From Candidatus Aminicenantota bacterium (GTDB lineage: Bacteria; Acidobacteriota; Aminicenantia; UBA2199), in contig JAPKZK010000039.1 of NCBI GenBank assembly GCA_026393835.1, positions 1-61,998 on the forward strand: 61,998 nucleotides of DNA. The letters are read 5' to 3'. The position numbers and the translations under genes are program-made. The notes under the pieces are model-generated. The model searched no databases. It was not told the origin of the DNA and saw only the letters and a list, made by a program, of their open reading frames with translations. This document shows, piece by piece, positions 42,426-54,139 of this stretch (its first letter is position 1; the number at the start of each line of letters is the position of its first letter).

Positions 42426-44438
42426 ATGGATTTAAATTATAAAGACGCAATACATTTCACACTACCCGACGCTTTACCGCCTAAAAAAGCATTTAAAGAT
42501 GGAATACGGCGGGCGCCCGACCGGGGTTTCGATTTAAACCCCGAACAAACCAAAATCGCTTTAAAAAACGCCCTGCGCTATATCCCCACCCACCTACACC
42601 CGGAAATCGCGCCCGAATTCTTAGAAGAACTTCACACCATGGGCCGAATCTACGGTTATCGCTTCCGGCCCGAAGGGCATATCAAAGGAAAACCCCTGGG
42701 CGAATACAAAGGTAAAACCATCGAAGGCCGCGCTTTCCAGGTAATGATCGACAACAACCTGGACTTCGATGTGGCCCTCTATCCCTACGAATTGGTCACC
42801 TACGGCGAAAGCGGCCAGGTGTTCCAGAACTGGATGCAATACACCCTCACCAAAATGTACCTCGAAGAGATGCGCGATGAACAAACCCTGGTCATTTATT
42901 CCGGCCACCCCCTGGGACTCTTTCCCACCTCCAAAGATGCCCCGCGGGTTATTTCCACCAACGGCATGATGGTGGGGCTTTTCGATAACATGGAAGGATT
43001 TCACAAAGCCGCCGCCATGGGCGTTTCCAATTACGGGCAAATGACGGCCGGCGGCTGGATGTACATCGGACCCCAGGGCATCGTACACGGCACCTACCTG
43101 ACCCTTTTAAACGCCGGCCGCCTCTACTTAAATGTCCCCCAGGACAAAGACCTGGCCGGCATCATCTATGTTAGTTCCGGTTTAGGCGGCATGAGCGGCG
43201 CGCAGCCCAAAGCCGTGGAAATCGCCGGCGGCATCGGCGTAATCGCCGAAGTGGATTACTCACGCATCCAAACCCGCCACAGCCAGGGCTGGGTCTCGAA
43301 AGTATCCGCCAACCTGGACGAAATCGCCGCCTGGATCGCCGAATACCGCAAATCTAAAAAAGCCGTTTCCATCGCCTACCACGGCAACATCGTCGAGCTA
43401 CTGGATTACTTATTAAAAAACGATATCAAGATAGAATTGGCCTCCGATCAAACTTCCTGCCACGACGCTTACGGCGGCGGATATACCCCCGCCGGCCTCA
43501 CCTTTGCCGAAGGCCGGAAACTTTTAAAAGAAAACCCGGAAACCTTCAGGAAAAAAGTCGATGAATCCCTGGTGAAACAGTACCGCATTATTCAAAAGTT
43601 AAGCGAAAAAGGCACCCATTTCTGGGATTACGGTAATTCTTTTCTTAAGGCCGTTTACGACGCCGGGGCCGCCGATGTGGCCCTCAATCCCGGCAATGCC
43701 TCCGAAGGATTTGTTTATCCCAGTTATGTCGAACATATCATGGGGCCCATGTGTTTCGATTACGGGTATGGGCCGTTCCGTTGGGTGTGCCTTTCGGGCA
43801 AACCCGAAGACCTGCGGAAAACCGACCACGCCGCCATGGACTGCATTGATCCCAACCGACGGGGCATGGACCGGGATAACCACGAATGGATCAAGAACGC
43901 GGAAAAGAACGCCCTGGTGGTAGGGACCCAGGCCCGCATACTTTACGCCGACGCCGAAGGCCGGGTGCGGATCGCGTTAAAATTCAATGAAATGATCCGC
44001 GGCGGCGAAGTCGGGCCCGTCATGCTGGGCCGCGACCACCACGACGTTTCCGGGACGGATTCCCCTTTCAGGGAAACCTCCAATATCAAAGACGGCAGCA
44101 ACATTACCGCCGACATGGCCGTGCATAACTTTGCCGGGGATGCCGTGCGGGGCATGTCCATGGTGGTGCTCTCCAACGGCGGGGGCGTGGGCATCGGCAA
44201 AGCCTTTAACGGCGGTTTCGGCCTGGTACTGGACGGCGCCGAACGTAAAGACAGGATTATCAAATCCGCCATGGAGTGGGACGTAATGAACGGTATTGCC
44301 AGGCGTTCCTGGGCGCGAAACGAGCACGCCCTCGAAGTCGCTTCCGAATGGAACCGGAAACACAAAGACCAGGGACATATCACCCTCCCCTACCTGGCCG
44401 ACGATCATTTGATCGATCAAATCGTGACAAAGGCATGA
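42426..44438 (+). CDS. hutU: Urocanate hydratase
   Basis: 670 residues, the long form of the family. Conserved blocks: MGRIYGYRFRPEG, NNLDFDVALYPYELVTYGE, QMTAGGWMYIGPQGIVHGTY, SSGLGGMSGAQPKA, and ASDQTSCHDAYGGGYTPAG, which contains the active-site region cysteine. It converts urocanate to imidazolonepropionate using tightly bound NAD in histidine degradation. GGAGG precedes the ATG. It stands alone: no hutH, hutI or hutG in the window. Codon third positions are richer in C than in the neighbouring accessory genes, as expected for a well-expressed core gene. Confidence 0.95.
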   Translation: MDLNYKDAIHFTLPDALPPKKAFKDGIRRAPDRGFDLNPEQTKIALKNALRYIPTHLHPEIAPEFLEELHTMGRIYGYRFRPEGHIKGKPLGEYKGKTIEGRAFQVMIDNNLDFDVALYPYELVTYGESGQVFQNWMQYTLTKMYLEEMRDEQTLVIYSGHPLGLFPTSKDAPRVISTNGMMVGLFDNMEGFHKAAAMGVSNYGQMTAGGWMYIGPQGIVHGTYLTLLNAGRLYLNVPQDKDLAGIIYVSSGLGGMSGAQPKAVEIAGGIGVIAEVDYSRIQTRHSQGWVSKVSANLDEIAAWIAEYRKSKKAVSIAYHGNIVELLDYLLKNDIKIELASDQTSCHDAYGGGYTPAGLTFAEGRKLLKENPETFRKKVDESLVKQYRIIQKLSEKGTHFWDYGNSFLKAVYDAGAADVALNPGNASEGFVYPSYVEHIMGPMCFDYGYGPFRWVCLSGKPEDLRKTDHAAMDCIDPNRRGMDRDNHEWIKNAEKNALVVGTQARILYADAEGRVRIALKFNEMIRGGEVGPVMLGRDHHDVSGTDSPFRETSNIKDGSNITADMAVHNFAGDAVRGMSMVVLSNGGGVGIGKAFNGGFGLVLDGAERKDRIIKSAMEWDVMNGIARRSWARNEHALEVASEWNRKHKDQGHITLPYLADDHLIDQIVTKA

Positions 44439-44700
<262 letters not shown>

Positions 44701-44737
44701 CTGATATTATCGCACTCATATTTATCTGATTGAAATG

Positions 44738-44766
44738 TTGACAAATTAAAAAAAATGTGTTATAAA
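44738..44766 (+). promoter_or_regulatory. dnaK promoter
   Basis: TTGACA (44738-44743), 17-bp spacer, TATAAA (44761-44766). A conventional leader ends in AAAGGAG 6 nt before the ATG. No CIRCE inverted repeat is visible, so HrcA control is not indicated. Confidence 0.8.
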
Positions 44767-44804
44767 TATCCAACAAACAAAATTACGAACAAAGGAGTTA
44801 AACA

Positions 44805-46745
44805 ATGGGAAAAATTATAGGAATCGACTTAGGAACAACGAACTCAGTTGTGGCAATAATGGAGAAAGGGGAGGTCAAGATTATCACCAATTCGGAAGGT
44901 GGGCGAACCACCCCTTCTGTCGTCGGCTTTACCAAAGATGGGGAACGATTAGTGGGCCAGGTAGCCAAACGGCAGTCCATTACCAACCCTGAAAATACCG
45001 TCTATTCCATCAAACGGTTTATGGGAAGACGGCACGGCGAAATTACCGAAGAAAGTAAAATGGTGCCATATAAAATAGTCCGGGGAACAAAAGATGACGC
45101 CCGGATTGAAATCATGGGCAAACAATATTCGCCCCCGGAAATATCCGCCCTGGTGTTAAAGAAGTTAAAAGACGCCGCCGAGGATTACCTGGGAGACACC
45201 GTGACCGAAGCTGTTATCACGGTGCCGGCTTATTTTAACGATTCACAGCGGCAGGCCACTAAAGACGCCGGCCGCATTGCCGGTCTGGATGTAAAACGAA
45301 TCATCAACGAGCCCACGGCCGCGGCGTTGGCCTATGGCATGGATAAAAAGAAAGACCAATTGATCGCGGTCTACGATTTCGGCGGCGGGACCTTTGATAT
45401 TTCCATCCTGGAAATCGGCGAAAACATCGTCGAAGTCAAATCCACCAACGGCGATACCCACCTGGGCGGCGATAACATCGACCATAGGGTCATCGACTGG
45501 ATCATCGAAGAATTCAAAAAAGACCAGGGCATCGATCTTTCCAAAGATAAAATGGTGCTGCAACGGTTAAAAGAAGCGGCGGAAAAAGCCAAGATCGAAC
45601 TCTCCTCCACCATGGAAAGCGAGATCAACCTGCCCTTTATTACCGCGGACGCCTCGGGCCCCAAACATTTGGTGATGAAGCTCACCCGCGCGAAATTCGA
45701 ACAATTGGTAGGCGACCTGATCGACCGCTCCCTGGCTCCCTGTAAACAGGCCGTCAAAGACGCCGGCGTTAACCTATCCGACATCAAAGAGATCATCCTG
45801 GTGGGAGGTTCCACACGAATCCCCAGGGTACAGGACCTGGTGAAGGAATACTTCGGCAAAGAACCCAACAAGAGCGTGAACCCGGATGAAGTAGTAGCGG
45901 CCGGGGCTGCCGTACAGGGCGGCGTACTGGGCGGCGAAGCCAAAGATATCCTGCTCCTGGATGTCACCCCCCTCTCCCTGGGAATCGAAACCCTGGGCGG
46001 GATCGGTCACAAACTGATCGAACGGAACACCACCATCCCCACCAAGAAAACCGATATCTTCACCACGGCGGACGATAACCAGGGCAGCGTTGAGATCCAT
46101 ATCCTGCAGGGTGAAAGGGAAATGGCGCGCGATAACCGGACATTGGGTAAATTCACTTTAACCGGCTTGCCCCCTGCCCCCCGTGGAGTGCCCCAGATCG
46201 AAGTCTCTTTCGATATCGACGCTAACGGTATCCTGAATGTGTCGGCCAAAGACATGGCCACCGGTAAACAACAGGCCATTACCATTACCTCTTCCAGCGG
46301 ATTGAATGAAGACGAAATCCAACGAATGGTGAAAGACGCGGAAAAACACAGCGATGAAGACAAAACCAAAAAACAAACCATCGAAAACAGGAATAAACTG
46401 GACCAGTTGGCCTATGCCAGTGAAAAGCTCATCAAAGAGAACAAGGATAAAATCCCCGAGAATATGATTAAGGAAGTAGAGGATGCAGTAAAAAAAGCCA
46501 GGGAAGCCGTCGCCAGTGATGATCCACAGCGCATCCAGGCCGAGATTGAGAATATCAACAACGTGACTGCCAAATTATCCACCGAGCTTTACAAACAGGC
46601 CGGGGCGCAAGCGGGTCAGCCGGGACAGGGCGGTCCCGGGCAGCCGGGCGGCGGCGCCGCCGACGCCGGTTCGACTCCCCCCACTGCTGAAGAAGGCGAG
46701 GTCATCGACGCCGAATATGAAGATGTGGACGGCAGTAAAAAATAA
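44805..46745 (+). CDS. dnaK: Chaperone protein DnaK (Hsp70)
   Basis: 646 residues, complete. Phosphate 1 motif is [10 protein letters not shown], with VIITVPAYF-type and [26 protein letters not shown] and the linker [17 protein letters not shown]. The substrate-binding domain and lid follow, and the C-terminus ends with a G/Q/P-rich linker and the conserved [13 protein letters not shown]. Together with DnaJ and GrpE, neither of which is in the window, it refolds proteins in the cytoplasm. It is monocistronic, with its own promoter and terminator. Confidence 0.98.
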   Translation: MGKIIGIDLGTTNSVVAIMEKGEVKIITNSEGGRTTPSVVGFTKDGERLVGQVAKRQSITNPENTVYSIKRFMGRRHGEITEESKMVPYKIVRGTKDDARIEIMGKQYSPPEISALVLKKLKDAAEDYLGDTVTEAVITVPAYFNDSQRQATKDAGRIAGLDVKRIINEPTAAALAYGMDKKKDQLIAVYDFGGGTFDISILEIGENIVEVKSTNGDTHLGGDNIDHRVIDWIIEEFKKDQGIDLSKDKMVLQRLKEAAEKAKIELSSTMESEINLPFITADASGPKHLVMKLTRAKFEQLVGDLIDRSLAPCKQAVKDAGVNLSDIKEIILVGGSTRIPRVQDLVKEYFGKEPNKSVNPDEVVAAGAAVQGGVLGGEAKDILLLDVTPLSLGIETLGGIGHKLIERNTTIPTKKTDIFTTADDNQGSVEIHILQGEREMARDNRTLGKFTLTGLPPAPRGVPQIEVSFDIDANGILNVSAKDMATGKQQAITITSSSGLNEDEIQRMVKDAEKHSDEDKTKKQTIENRNKLDQLAYASEKLIKENKDKIPENMIKEVEDAVKKAREAVASDDPQRIQAEIENINNVTAKLSTELYKQAGAQAGQPGQGGPGQPGGGAADAGSTPPTAEEGEVIDAEYEDVDGSKK

Positions 46746-46779
46746 GTTACTTCCATAACACGATTATACCTATAGATCA

Positions 46780-46819
46780 GGCAGCCCGCACGTGTGCATG
46801 AGCGGGCTGCCTTTTTTTT
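46780..46819 (+). terminator. Rho-independent terminator of dnaK
   Basis: Perfect 10-bp stem GGCAGCCCGC (46780-46789) / GCGGGCTGCC (46802-46811) followed by eight T residues. Confidence 0.95.
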
Positions 46820-46914
46820 ATTGAAATTTACGGCCATTAATATTTGATTTATTCGCCTAAATGTGATAAAACTATTTACTGGTTATAATTGAATGTTTCT
46901 CAAGGAGGCTTTTA

Positions 46915-47805
46915 ATGAAGCAGAGGAATCTATGTATCCTGCTATTGCTGGTTTTGACTTTCGTTTTATTGCCAGCGTGCGGCAAAGAAACCGATACCAA
47001 AGGCGTTAAATTAGACCTCACACTACTACCGGGAACTATCACCGATTCCCTTTACGTGAAAATGAACTTTGAATTCACCTTGTCCGATAAGTTCCAGGGA
47101 TTAAATGACGACTACTGGATTTTCGTACATTTCTGGCGGGTCAAAAACAAAGAAATGCTCCTGGTGGATGATCATCAACCGGAGAAAAAAATTTCCCAAT
47201 GGAAAAAAGACGACAAAATAAGCTACTCACGGGTGTTATTTATCCCCCGCTTTCTCGACGAATTCGATATCGATTTCGAAGGGTATGAAGGCATCAAACT
47301 GTCGGTGGGATTATATAATCCCAGGGTAGAAGGCAGCAAGATACTGTTATTTCAAAAATCCATCAATATCCAATCGGCGTCCTCGATTGCGCCGGAAGTT
47401 GTTTACGATGAGGGCTGGTATCAATCCGAGACCGATTTGAACCTCAAGAATAAAGATGAGAGAACGTGGCGGTGGACCTCAAAGAAAGCGGCCTGCATTA
47501 TCGAAAATCCCAAAAAAGAGTGCCTGCTTAAGATAATAGGCGGAGTAGATAAAGCAAAGTTCGAAGATCAAAAAATCATATTAAAAATCAATGATAAAGT
47601 ATTGGAAGAGTTCATACCGGAAACCTCCAAGTTTTCAAAGGAATATGTTATTGCGCCGGGAACGATGGGCATTGAAGATGAATTCAGGTTTACCATTGAA
47701 ACCGATAAAACCTTCATCCCTTCGGCATTGAATCCGGCAGTGAATGACGACAGGGAACTGGGCGTCCAGGTATTCTTTCTTTATTTCAGGGAAAATGTAA
47801 AATGA
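46915..47805 (+). CDS. Lipoprotein of unknown function
   Basis: 296 residues. The type II signal peptide has an evident lipobox (VLLPAC, Cys22), so the mature protein is membrane-anchored. The mature part is a beta-rich domain (about 30-160; DYWIFVHFWRVK, SQWKKDDKISYSRVLFIP) followed by a second beta domain after GWYQSE (about 165-296). AAGGAGG lies 7 nt before the ATG. The stop overlaps the start of the KAS III gene (ATGA). Lipoproteins of this layout in related genomes sit near glycosyltransferase or membrane genes, but I recognise no family. Confidence 0.75.
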   Translation: MKQRNLCILLLLVLTFVLLPACGKETDTKGVKLDLTLLPGTITDSLYVKMNFEFTLSDKFQGLNDDYWIFVHFWRVKNKEMLLVDDHQPEKKISQWKKDDKISYSRVLFIPRFLDEFDIDFEGYEGIKLSVGLYNPRVEGSKILLFQKSINIQSASSIAPEVVYDEGWYQSETDLNLKNKDERTWRWTSKKAACIIENPKKECLLKIIGGVDKAKFEDQKIILKINDKVLEEFIPETSKFSKEYVIAPGTMGIEDEFRFTIETDKTFIPSALNPAVNDDRELGVQVFFLYFRENVK

Positions 47806-48782
47806 CCAACACGATTATTTTAGGAAGTGGATCTTATTTACCTGAAAAGGTAATGACCAATGATGATTGGGCAAAATTAGTCGATACTTCTGATGAATGG
47901 ATTAGCACACGTTCCGGCATCAAAGAGAGACATTTTGCCGCGGAAAATGAAGCCTGCTCCGACCTGGTAATGAAAGCCGCCGAAATAGCGATTGCGGATG
48001 CAGGGATCGATAAGGACGACATCGATTTGATCGTTGTCGGCACGGTTTCGGCGGACAATGCGTACCCTTCCACGGGGAACTGGACGCAGAAAAAACTGGG
48101 GATCAAAGCGATTCCATCTTTCGATATTAGCGCCGGATGTTCCAGTTTTCTTTACGGGATGATCATGGCTAACTCTTTTATTAAGTCAGGTCTGGCCAGG
48201 CATGTCCTGGTGGCGGGCGCGGAAATAATGTCCCGCATTATCAATTGGGAGGACAGGAATACCTGCGTTCTTTTCGGCGACGGCGCCGGCGCCGTCGTAT
48301 TGGGCGCCAGCGAAAGTGAACCGGGGATTCTCTCTACTTATTGGGGTGCCGACGGCAACCTGGGCGATCTATTAATCCAACCCGCGGGCGGAAGCGCTAT
48401 CCCGGCCAGCGAGGAATCGGTGGCCAAAAAATTGCACTCGGTTCATATGAAAGGGAATGAAGTCTATAAACACGCGGTGCTGCGGATGCAGGAATCGGCC
48501 ATGAAAGCCATCGAACTGGCCAATATCACCAGCGACGATATCGATCTTTATATCCCCCACCAGGCCAATATCAGGATTATCGAAGCGACGATCAAACGGG
48601 CCGGCATCCCGGCGGAAAAAACTTTTATTAATATCGAAAAAATCGCCAATATTTCCGGCGGCACCATTCCCATCGCCCTTGACCAGGCCCGGAAACAGGG
48701 ACGCCTTAAAAAGGGCGATCATCTTTTAATGTCTGCTTTCGGCGCAGGATTCACCTGGGCGGGTATTGTCGTTAAGATGTAA
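47802..48782 (+). CDS. fabH: 3-oxoacyl-ACP synthase III (KAS III) family
   Basis: 326 residues. The thiolase-fold catalytic triad is visible: Cys in DISAGCSSFLYG, His in IPHQANIRI and Asn in NIEKIANISGG; the last differs from the usual NTSAA, and GGT is typical of KAS III. DEWISTRSGIKERHFA and GDGAGAVVLGA are also characteristic. It condenses acetyl- or acyl-CoA with malonyl-ACP. It is coupled by ATGA to the lipoprotein gene rather than lying in a fab cluster, so a specialised paralogue is possible. Confidence 0.88.
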   Translation: MTNTIILGSGSYLPEKVMTNDDWAKLVDTSDEWISTRSGIKERHFAAENEACSDLVMKAAEIAIADAGIDKDDIDLIVVGTVSADNAYPSTGNWTQKKLGIKAIPSFDISAGCSSFLYGMIMANSFIKSGLARHVLVAGAEIMSRIINWEDRNTCVLFGDGAGAVVLGASESEPGILSTYWGADGNLGDLLIQPAGGSAIPASEESVAKKLHSVHMKGNEVYKHAVLRMQESAMKAIELANITSDDIDLYIPHQANIRIIEATIKRAGIPAEKTFINIEKIANISGGTIPIALDQARKQGRLKKGDHLLMSAFGAGFTWAGIVVKM

Positions 48783-48800
48783 GATATTTTCCGTAAAATT

Positions 48801-48860
48801 GCCTTCGGCGACCAGAAACCCTTTTGAAAAAGGGTTTCTGGACTTCCCAAAACTTTTATA
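48801..48860. repeat. Dispersed hairpin element, copy 3
   Basis: Arms CCAGAAACCC (48813-48822) and GGGTTTCTGG (48833-48842) with TTTTGAAAAA between them, flanked by CTTCGGCG and CCCAAAACTTTTA. It lies 30 nt after the KAS III stop, where it could terminate, and 20 nt before the next gene's -35 box. Confidence 0.85.
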
Positions 48861-48861
48861 T

Positions 48862-48890
48862 TTGAAAAAGATTTCTTTTTGCGATATCAT
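48862..48890 (+). promoter_or_regulatory. Leaderless promoter of the DUF2007 gene
   Basis: TTGAAA (48862-48867), 17-bp spacer, TATCAT (48885-48890), 6 nt, ATG 48897. Confidence 0.75.
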
Positions 48891-48896
48891 AACCCT

Positions 48897-49138
48897 ATGG
48901 AAAACGAAAACGATTTAAAAGAACTGATTGTCGTGGAAGGCTTGATGGAAGCAGAAATCATCAAGTCGAAATTGGAAAGTTTCGAAATCCCCTGCGTACT
49001 CAAATTCGAGAGCGCCGGACGCTTGATGGGCATTACCATGAACGGCCTTGGGGAAGTCCAGGTCATGGTTTCCCCGGGAGATTACGAACAAGCCCTGGAA
49101 ATCATGAACTCAGAGTCCGATTCGGATGAGGAAGCAAC

Positions 49139-49142
<4 letters not shown>
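48897..49142 (+). CDS. DUF2007-like small signalling-type protein
   Basis: 81 residues from ATG 48897, chosen because the -10 box ends 6 nt before it; an ATG 18 nt upstream lies inside the promoter. The sequence LIVVEGLMEAEIIKSKLESFEIPCVL...VMVSPGDYEQALEIM matches the DUF2007 'putative signal transducing protein' pattern: a ferredoxin-like fold with an E-A-x-x-x-K-x-x-L helix. Function is unknown, possibly linked to nitrogen regulation in other bacteria. Its stop overlaps the next start (ATGA), coupling it to the M28 peptidase. Confidence 0.75.
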
Positions 49143-50803
<1,661 letters not shown>

Positions 50804-50805
50804 GT

Positions 50806-51399
50806 TTAATTGACCCGGGCCGCAGGCCCACCCTTTAAATTAATCCGAAATTCACCCTTAACTTTTTTTGATAGTAATTTATAGGCCAGCCAGCCGTGGG
50901 ATGTGATAATAAGAATGACCATGGCGGCAAAGGATAGATCGAGCATGCGATTAATCGATTCTATCAATATGCCTAACTCCGGGTCCGTGGGGATTTCCAG
51001 CAGGAAAATGCGGCGGAAAAGGAAACCAACCACACTGATCGCAATGGTTACCAGCAAAAATACGGCGAAATAAACTCTTGCCCAGTCCCGGCGTTTTAAA
51101 AAGGCAAAGGAAGCAATCAGTGTGATCAGGGATAGGATAAACGACGCCGCTGTAAAAAGGTAAATATGCTCCAGGCTATATTTCCAGGCGGGGGGAAGAT
51201 GATCCATGATGGGGGCCATGCTTGCAAAGATCGCGGAGAACTCTTTGAGCAAATCATGGGGAGGTTTGAAAAAAAATACAACGGTTTGAAGCAGCGAAGT
51301 AACGGTGGAATATCCGAAAAACCCCACCAATACCCAGGACAGGTTGGTCACAAATTTCGATTCCCCATGTCCTGGGAGTTCTTCTTTTTGGGGCGCCAT
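50806..51399 (-). CDS. Integral membrane protein of unknown function
   Basis: 197 residues from ATG 51399, preferred because AAGGA lies just upstream and the start then follows the M14 stop by 7 nt. About four membrane segments (LSWVLVGFFGYSTVTSLL; LFTAASFILSLITLIASFAF; VYFAVFLLVTIAISVVGFL; LSFAAMVILIITSHGWLAY). No family recognised. The order on the transcript (M14 peptidase then this gene) suggests cotranscription. The last codons run next to the GGGCAG hairpin repeat. Confidence 0.7.
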   Translation of the reverse strand: MAPQKEELPGHGESKFVTNLSWVLVGFFGYSTVTSLLQTVVFFFKPPHDLLKEFSAIFASMAPIMDHLPPAWKYSLEHIYLFTAASFILSLITLIASFAFLKRRDWARVYFAVFLLVTIAISVVGFLFRRIFLLEIPTDPELGILIESINRMLDLSFAAMVILIITSHGWLAYKLLSKKVKGEFRINLKGGPAARVN

Positions 51400-51406
51400 T
51401 ATTCCT

Positions 51407-53065
51407 TTATTCCTGGAATCTTTCAATAGGAATATCCGGCTTATTCAACCGGTATACCTGGTATAAATTGGGACGGCCGGTCCACTGGGCCACGATCTCG
51501 CGGTTGAAAAATCCCCAGGCGATGAGGCTGTCCTCCGATTCCGGTTCCAGCATGGTAGGTATTAACCGGGCCAGGGGTTGTTTCATGGAGACAAAATAAG
51601 AATTGGCCGGGATAGTGACTTCCACGCCGGCATAGCGACCCTTCACCGTTAGAAAAACATGCCCCTGGAAAAGTTCCGCGGCCAATTCCAGTTTTTCGAT
51701 GACGAAATTCTCAGCCGTCACTTGAACAGGTTTGCGAATCTTCTCCACCATGATGCCGTGATTTTTTAAAATTTGAATAACTTCATCATGAAAAGGTAAG
51801 ATGATATAAGCTTCGGGCAGCGAAACGCCGCGGGTGGGCACGGGTTTGGCGAAATAATCCACCTTGTAGTCCTTTAAGACATCGGTTTTTTTCATAATGA
51901 AATCTTTGACCCAGGGCGGGTATTTTCCCCGGTCTTCGGGTTTTATCGCTTCTTTTTCGAATACATAGCTTTTAACGGTCACGTCCATTAATTTTTCCAC
52001 TTTATATTCCAGGGCGAAGTTTTCTTTGAAAAAACCGGTTTGGGTTTTGATATCGGCGGCCGTGACCATTTGCTGCATTGTGCGGATGTTCCGGCTGGTA
52101 TAATTTAGAATGGCTTTGATGAAACCGAGAGAAGCCAGCACGCGGGTTTTAAAATCCGCGTAGGAATAATTTTCATCCAGGATGCTGAACCGGTTTCGCA
52201 GGCCCACGTAATTGGTGACATAGCGCGCCGCATAAGCTTCGCTTTCCCAGCCTTTTCCCGGGAATTCGCGGTCGATGAAATTCCCGTAGGGAACAGAGTC
52301 ATAGCCGTATTTTTTCTTTAAGGTTTCCGTCACGTCCGGGAAAAATTTCTGCCACATATAGTCCACCAATTTCGGGTCGGAATTAGGGCTTAACAAGGGC
52401 GAATAAGTGACCGGTTCCTGGTGATAGGAACCGTTGGTGGTATGCATGTCCACTACCAGCACCGGGTCCCATTCATTGAACAATTTAATCAGCGCCCGCA
52501 TTTCCGGGGATTCCAATTTGACGGCGTCGCGGTTTAAATCGAACTGTTGGCCGTTGAACCGGACCCCGGCCAGGGTCGGGCCGTTGTCATGCCGGTTTTT
52601 CCCAAACTTATCGTTGCCGTCGGCGTTAAATATCGGCAGCGCCAGTATCACCTGGTTATCCGGGATATCCCCGCATTGGCCGGAGATGATTTCCCGGATC
52701 AGCATTTGTATCGCTTCTTTGCCTTCTATTTCCCCGGCGTGGATATTGGCCATGATTAGAACCGCGGGTTTGGCCGTTAATTTCAATTCCATGGGGCTTT
52801 TAATGCCCTCGTTACCGATAATCACCAGGGGGATCATCCTGCCTTCGGTGGTAGTGGCAAATCGAATGATATTGATCTTGTCCGATCTTTTTTGGGCTTC
52901 GAACAAGAAATCCATTACTTCATCATAAGTGGAAGTCTTTTCATAATTGGAGCGTTCCGCCGCTGTTTCCAATGCGGCGGGGTCTGCGCCGACCGGGGGT
53001 AGTTCTTTGGGAAAACCGGGGAGCATAAAAACCATAATCATTATTATAAATATCCACTTGGGCAT
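51407..53065 (-). CDS. Exported M14-family zinc carboxypeptidase
   Basis: 552 residues from ATG 53065 (AGGAGG 4 nt upstream). Signal peptide IFIIMIMVFMLPGFP. Zinc ligands: HAGEIEG (H-x-x-E) and, in DMHTTNG, the third ligand His. FDLNRDAVKLESPEMRAL matches the substrate-binding Asn-Arg region of M14 enzymes. The C-terminal 200 residues form an accessory domain (YIILPFHDEVIQILKNHGIMV). It cleaves C-terminal residues from exported or environmental peptides. The catalytic Glu after the second histidine region could not be placed with certainty. Confidence 0.88.
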   Translation of the reverse strand: MPKWIFIIMIMVFMLPGFPKELPPVGADPAALETAAERSNYEKTSTYDEVMDFLFEAQKRSDKINIIRFATTTEGRMIPLVIIGNEGIKSPMELKLTAKPAVLIMANIHAGEIEGKEAIQMLIREIISGQCGDIPDNQVILALPIFNADGNDKFGKNRHDNGPTLAGVRFNGQQFDLNRDAVKLESPEMRALIKLFNEWDPVLVVDMHTTNGSYHQEPVTYSPLLSPNSDPKLVDYMWQKFFPDVTETLKKKYGYDSVPYGNFIDREFPGKGWESEAYAARYVTNYVGLRNRFSILDENYSYADFKTRVLASLGFIKAILNYTSRNIRTMQQMVTAADIKTQTGFFKENFALEYKVEKLMDVTVKSYVFEKEAIKPEDRGKYPPWVKDFIMKKTDVLKDYKVDYFAKPVPTRGVSLPEAYIILPFHDEVIQILKNHGIMVEKIRKPVQVTAENFVIEKLELAAELFQGHVFLTVKGRYAGVEVTIPANSYFVSMKQPLARLIPTMLEPESEDSLIAWGFFNREIVAQWTGRPNLYQVYRLNKPDIPIERFQE

Positions 53066-53084
53066 ATTTCCTCCTGTTTTATCA

Positions 53085-53320
53085 TCGGTTAACAATTAAC
53101 AATTAACAATTAACAATTAATAATTATCACCGCCTGAGGTTCCATTTTCTCATATACCTGGGGGGATTGTCAATAGTTGGCGCGGAATCTCCCCGCATCC
53201 CGTCTCCTTTCCCAGAAAAAAACGCCCACGAATGGCACGAATTAACACGAAAAAAAAAGTCCACAGATTTCACGTAACGGCGATTTTCACGGTTTTTTTT
53301 GTCTGGTTGGGGACAGGCCA
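53085..53320. repeat. Intergenic short-period words
   Basis: Five AACAATTA units of period 8 (53088-53125), CACGAATGGCACGAATTAAC (53224-53243) and a CAGATTTCACG word (53260-53290). No gene is seen between the M14 promoter region and the hicB-like gene. Confidence 0.8.
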
Positions 53321-53384
53321 ATTTTTCACTTCTTAGTTGTCTTGCCGTTATAGGAGAGATTTTTGGCATAATCGGCTTAATATA

Positions 53385-53654
53385 TTAACATGTTGCAGTC
53401 ATTAACTCGGTTGCAACAATACGCGGCGCTTCCCAATAGCTCAGCTCTTTCATTTCATAACCCGCTTCATTTAGTATATCTTCCAGTGTACCCATATTTT
53501 CCGCCTCTTCAATGAACAGGCTTACGGCCATTTTTAAATTATTCCTGGCTTCATCAATATTATTGCCGCAACTGGAGACGTCAAGCTCAGGGCAATACGA
53601 AACATACGTGTGGCCTTCCTTGAAAATAATTCCGTCATATTGTATTTGTAACAT
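53385..53654 (-). CDS. HicB-family antitoxin-like protein without a HicA partner
   Basis: 89 residues. The HicB RNase-H-like fold is recognisable: MLQIQYDGIIFKEGHTYVSY, CPELDVSSCGNNIDEARNNL, AVSLFIEEAE. There is no C-terminal DNA-binding domain. AAAGGAGG sits 8 nt before the ATG. No HicA-type double-stranded-RNA-binding toxin gene is found on either side; 270-320 nt of repeats follow. It may be a solitary HicB-like regulator, common in such genomes, or the remnant of a pair. Confidence 0.8.
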   Translation of the reverse strand: MLQIQYDGIIFKEGHTYVSYCPELDVSSCGNNIDEARNNLKMAVSLFIEEAENMGTLEDILNEAGYEMKELSYWEAPRIVATELMTATC

Positions 53655-53692
53655 CGTAGTTGCCTCCTTTAGGTCAACTTTTATCTCAGGGG

Positions 53693-53721
53693 AATATAAA
53701 CCAAAATGAAGAGGATGTCAA
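53693..53721 (-). promoter_or_regulatory. Promoter of the hicB-like gene
   Basis: Minus strand: TTGACA (53721-53716), 17-bp spacer, TATATT (53698-53693). The leader is about 35 nt with AAAGGAGG. Confidence 0.8.
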
Positions 53722-53747
53722 CTCTTTTTTGGTGTTTTTCGTCTACC

Positions 53748-53792
53748 ATAAAAATAGCCACAAAGGCACGAAGGCGCCAAGGTACACCAAGG
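53748..53792. repeat. CACAAAGGCACGAAGGCGCC short-period word
   Basis: A period-10/11 array of the same family as 9371-9437 and 12998-13022, beginning AATAGCCACAAAGG, the complement of the GTGGCTATT end found in the other copies. Confidence 0.75.
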
Positions 53793-53887
53793 GGTTTATT
53801 ATAATTTTTTTTTGCTTGTCCCTTTTTTTCTAAAAATTGCGCATTGCCTCAGATACATCAGTGAAAACCAAAAAAATGGAAATACTG

Positions 53888-53916
53888 TTGAAAGTGGATC
53901 GATTTTATGATACATA
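53888..53916 (+). promoter_or_regulatory. Leaderless promoter of the DUF2281-VapC pair
   Basis: TTGAAA (53888-53893), 17-bp spacer, TACATA (53911-53916), 7 nt, ATG 53924. Confidence 0.55.
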
Positions 53917-53923
53917 TAAAAGC

Positions 53924-54139
53924 ATGGAAAATATATCGATTTATACAAAGTTTAATGTCTTGCCGGACAACTTGAAAGGTCAGGTAATGAATTTCATCGA
54001 TTCATTGCTTGAACGAGTTCCAAAAAATATAAAAACCGGTAAACCGAAAACTCCAAAATTTGGCAGTTGCAAAGGTATGTTTGAGATGTCCCCGGATTTT
54101 GATGAACCTCTTGAAGATTTTAAGGATTATATGTATTGA
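53924..54139 (+). CDS. DUF2281-like antitoxin of a VapC pair
   Basis: 71 residues from ATG 53924. This start matches both the family start (short acidic N-terminus, then NLKGQVMNFIDSLLE) and the promoter position; an upstream extension would overlap the promoter. The conserved tail KFGSCKGMFEMSPDFDEPLE is the typical VapC-binding segment of DUF2281 antitoxins. Its stop overlaps the toxin start (TTGA). Confidence 0.8.
   Translation: MENISIYTKFNVLPDNLKGQVMNFIDSLLERVPKNIKTGKPKTPKFGSCKGMFEMSPDFDEPLEDFKDYMY

Noticed and set aside
44738..44804. CIRCE-type heat-shock operator before dnaK
   Set aside because: The 9-bp inverted repeat was looked for and not found; only a standard promoter and ribosome site are visible.
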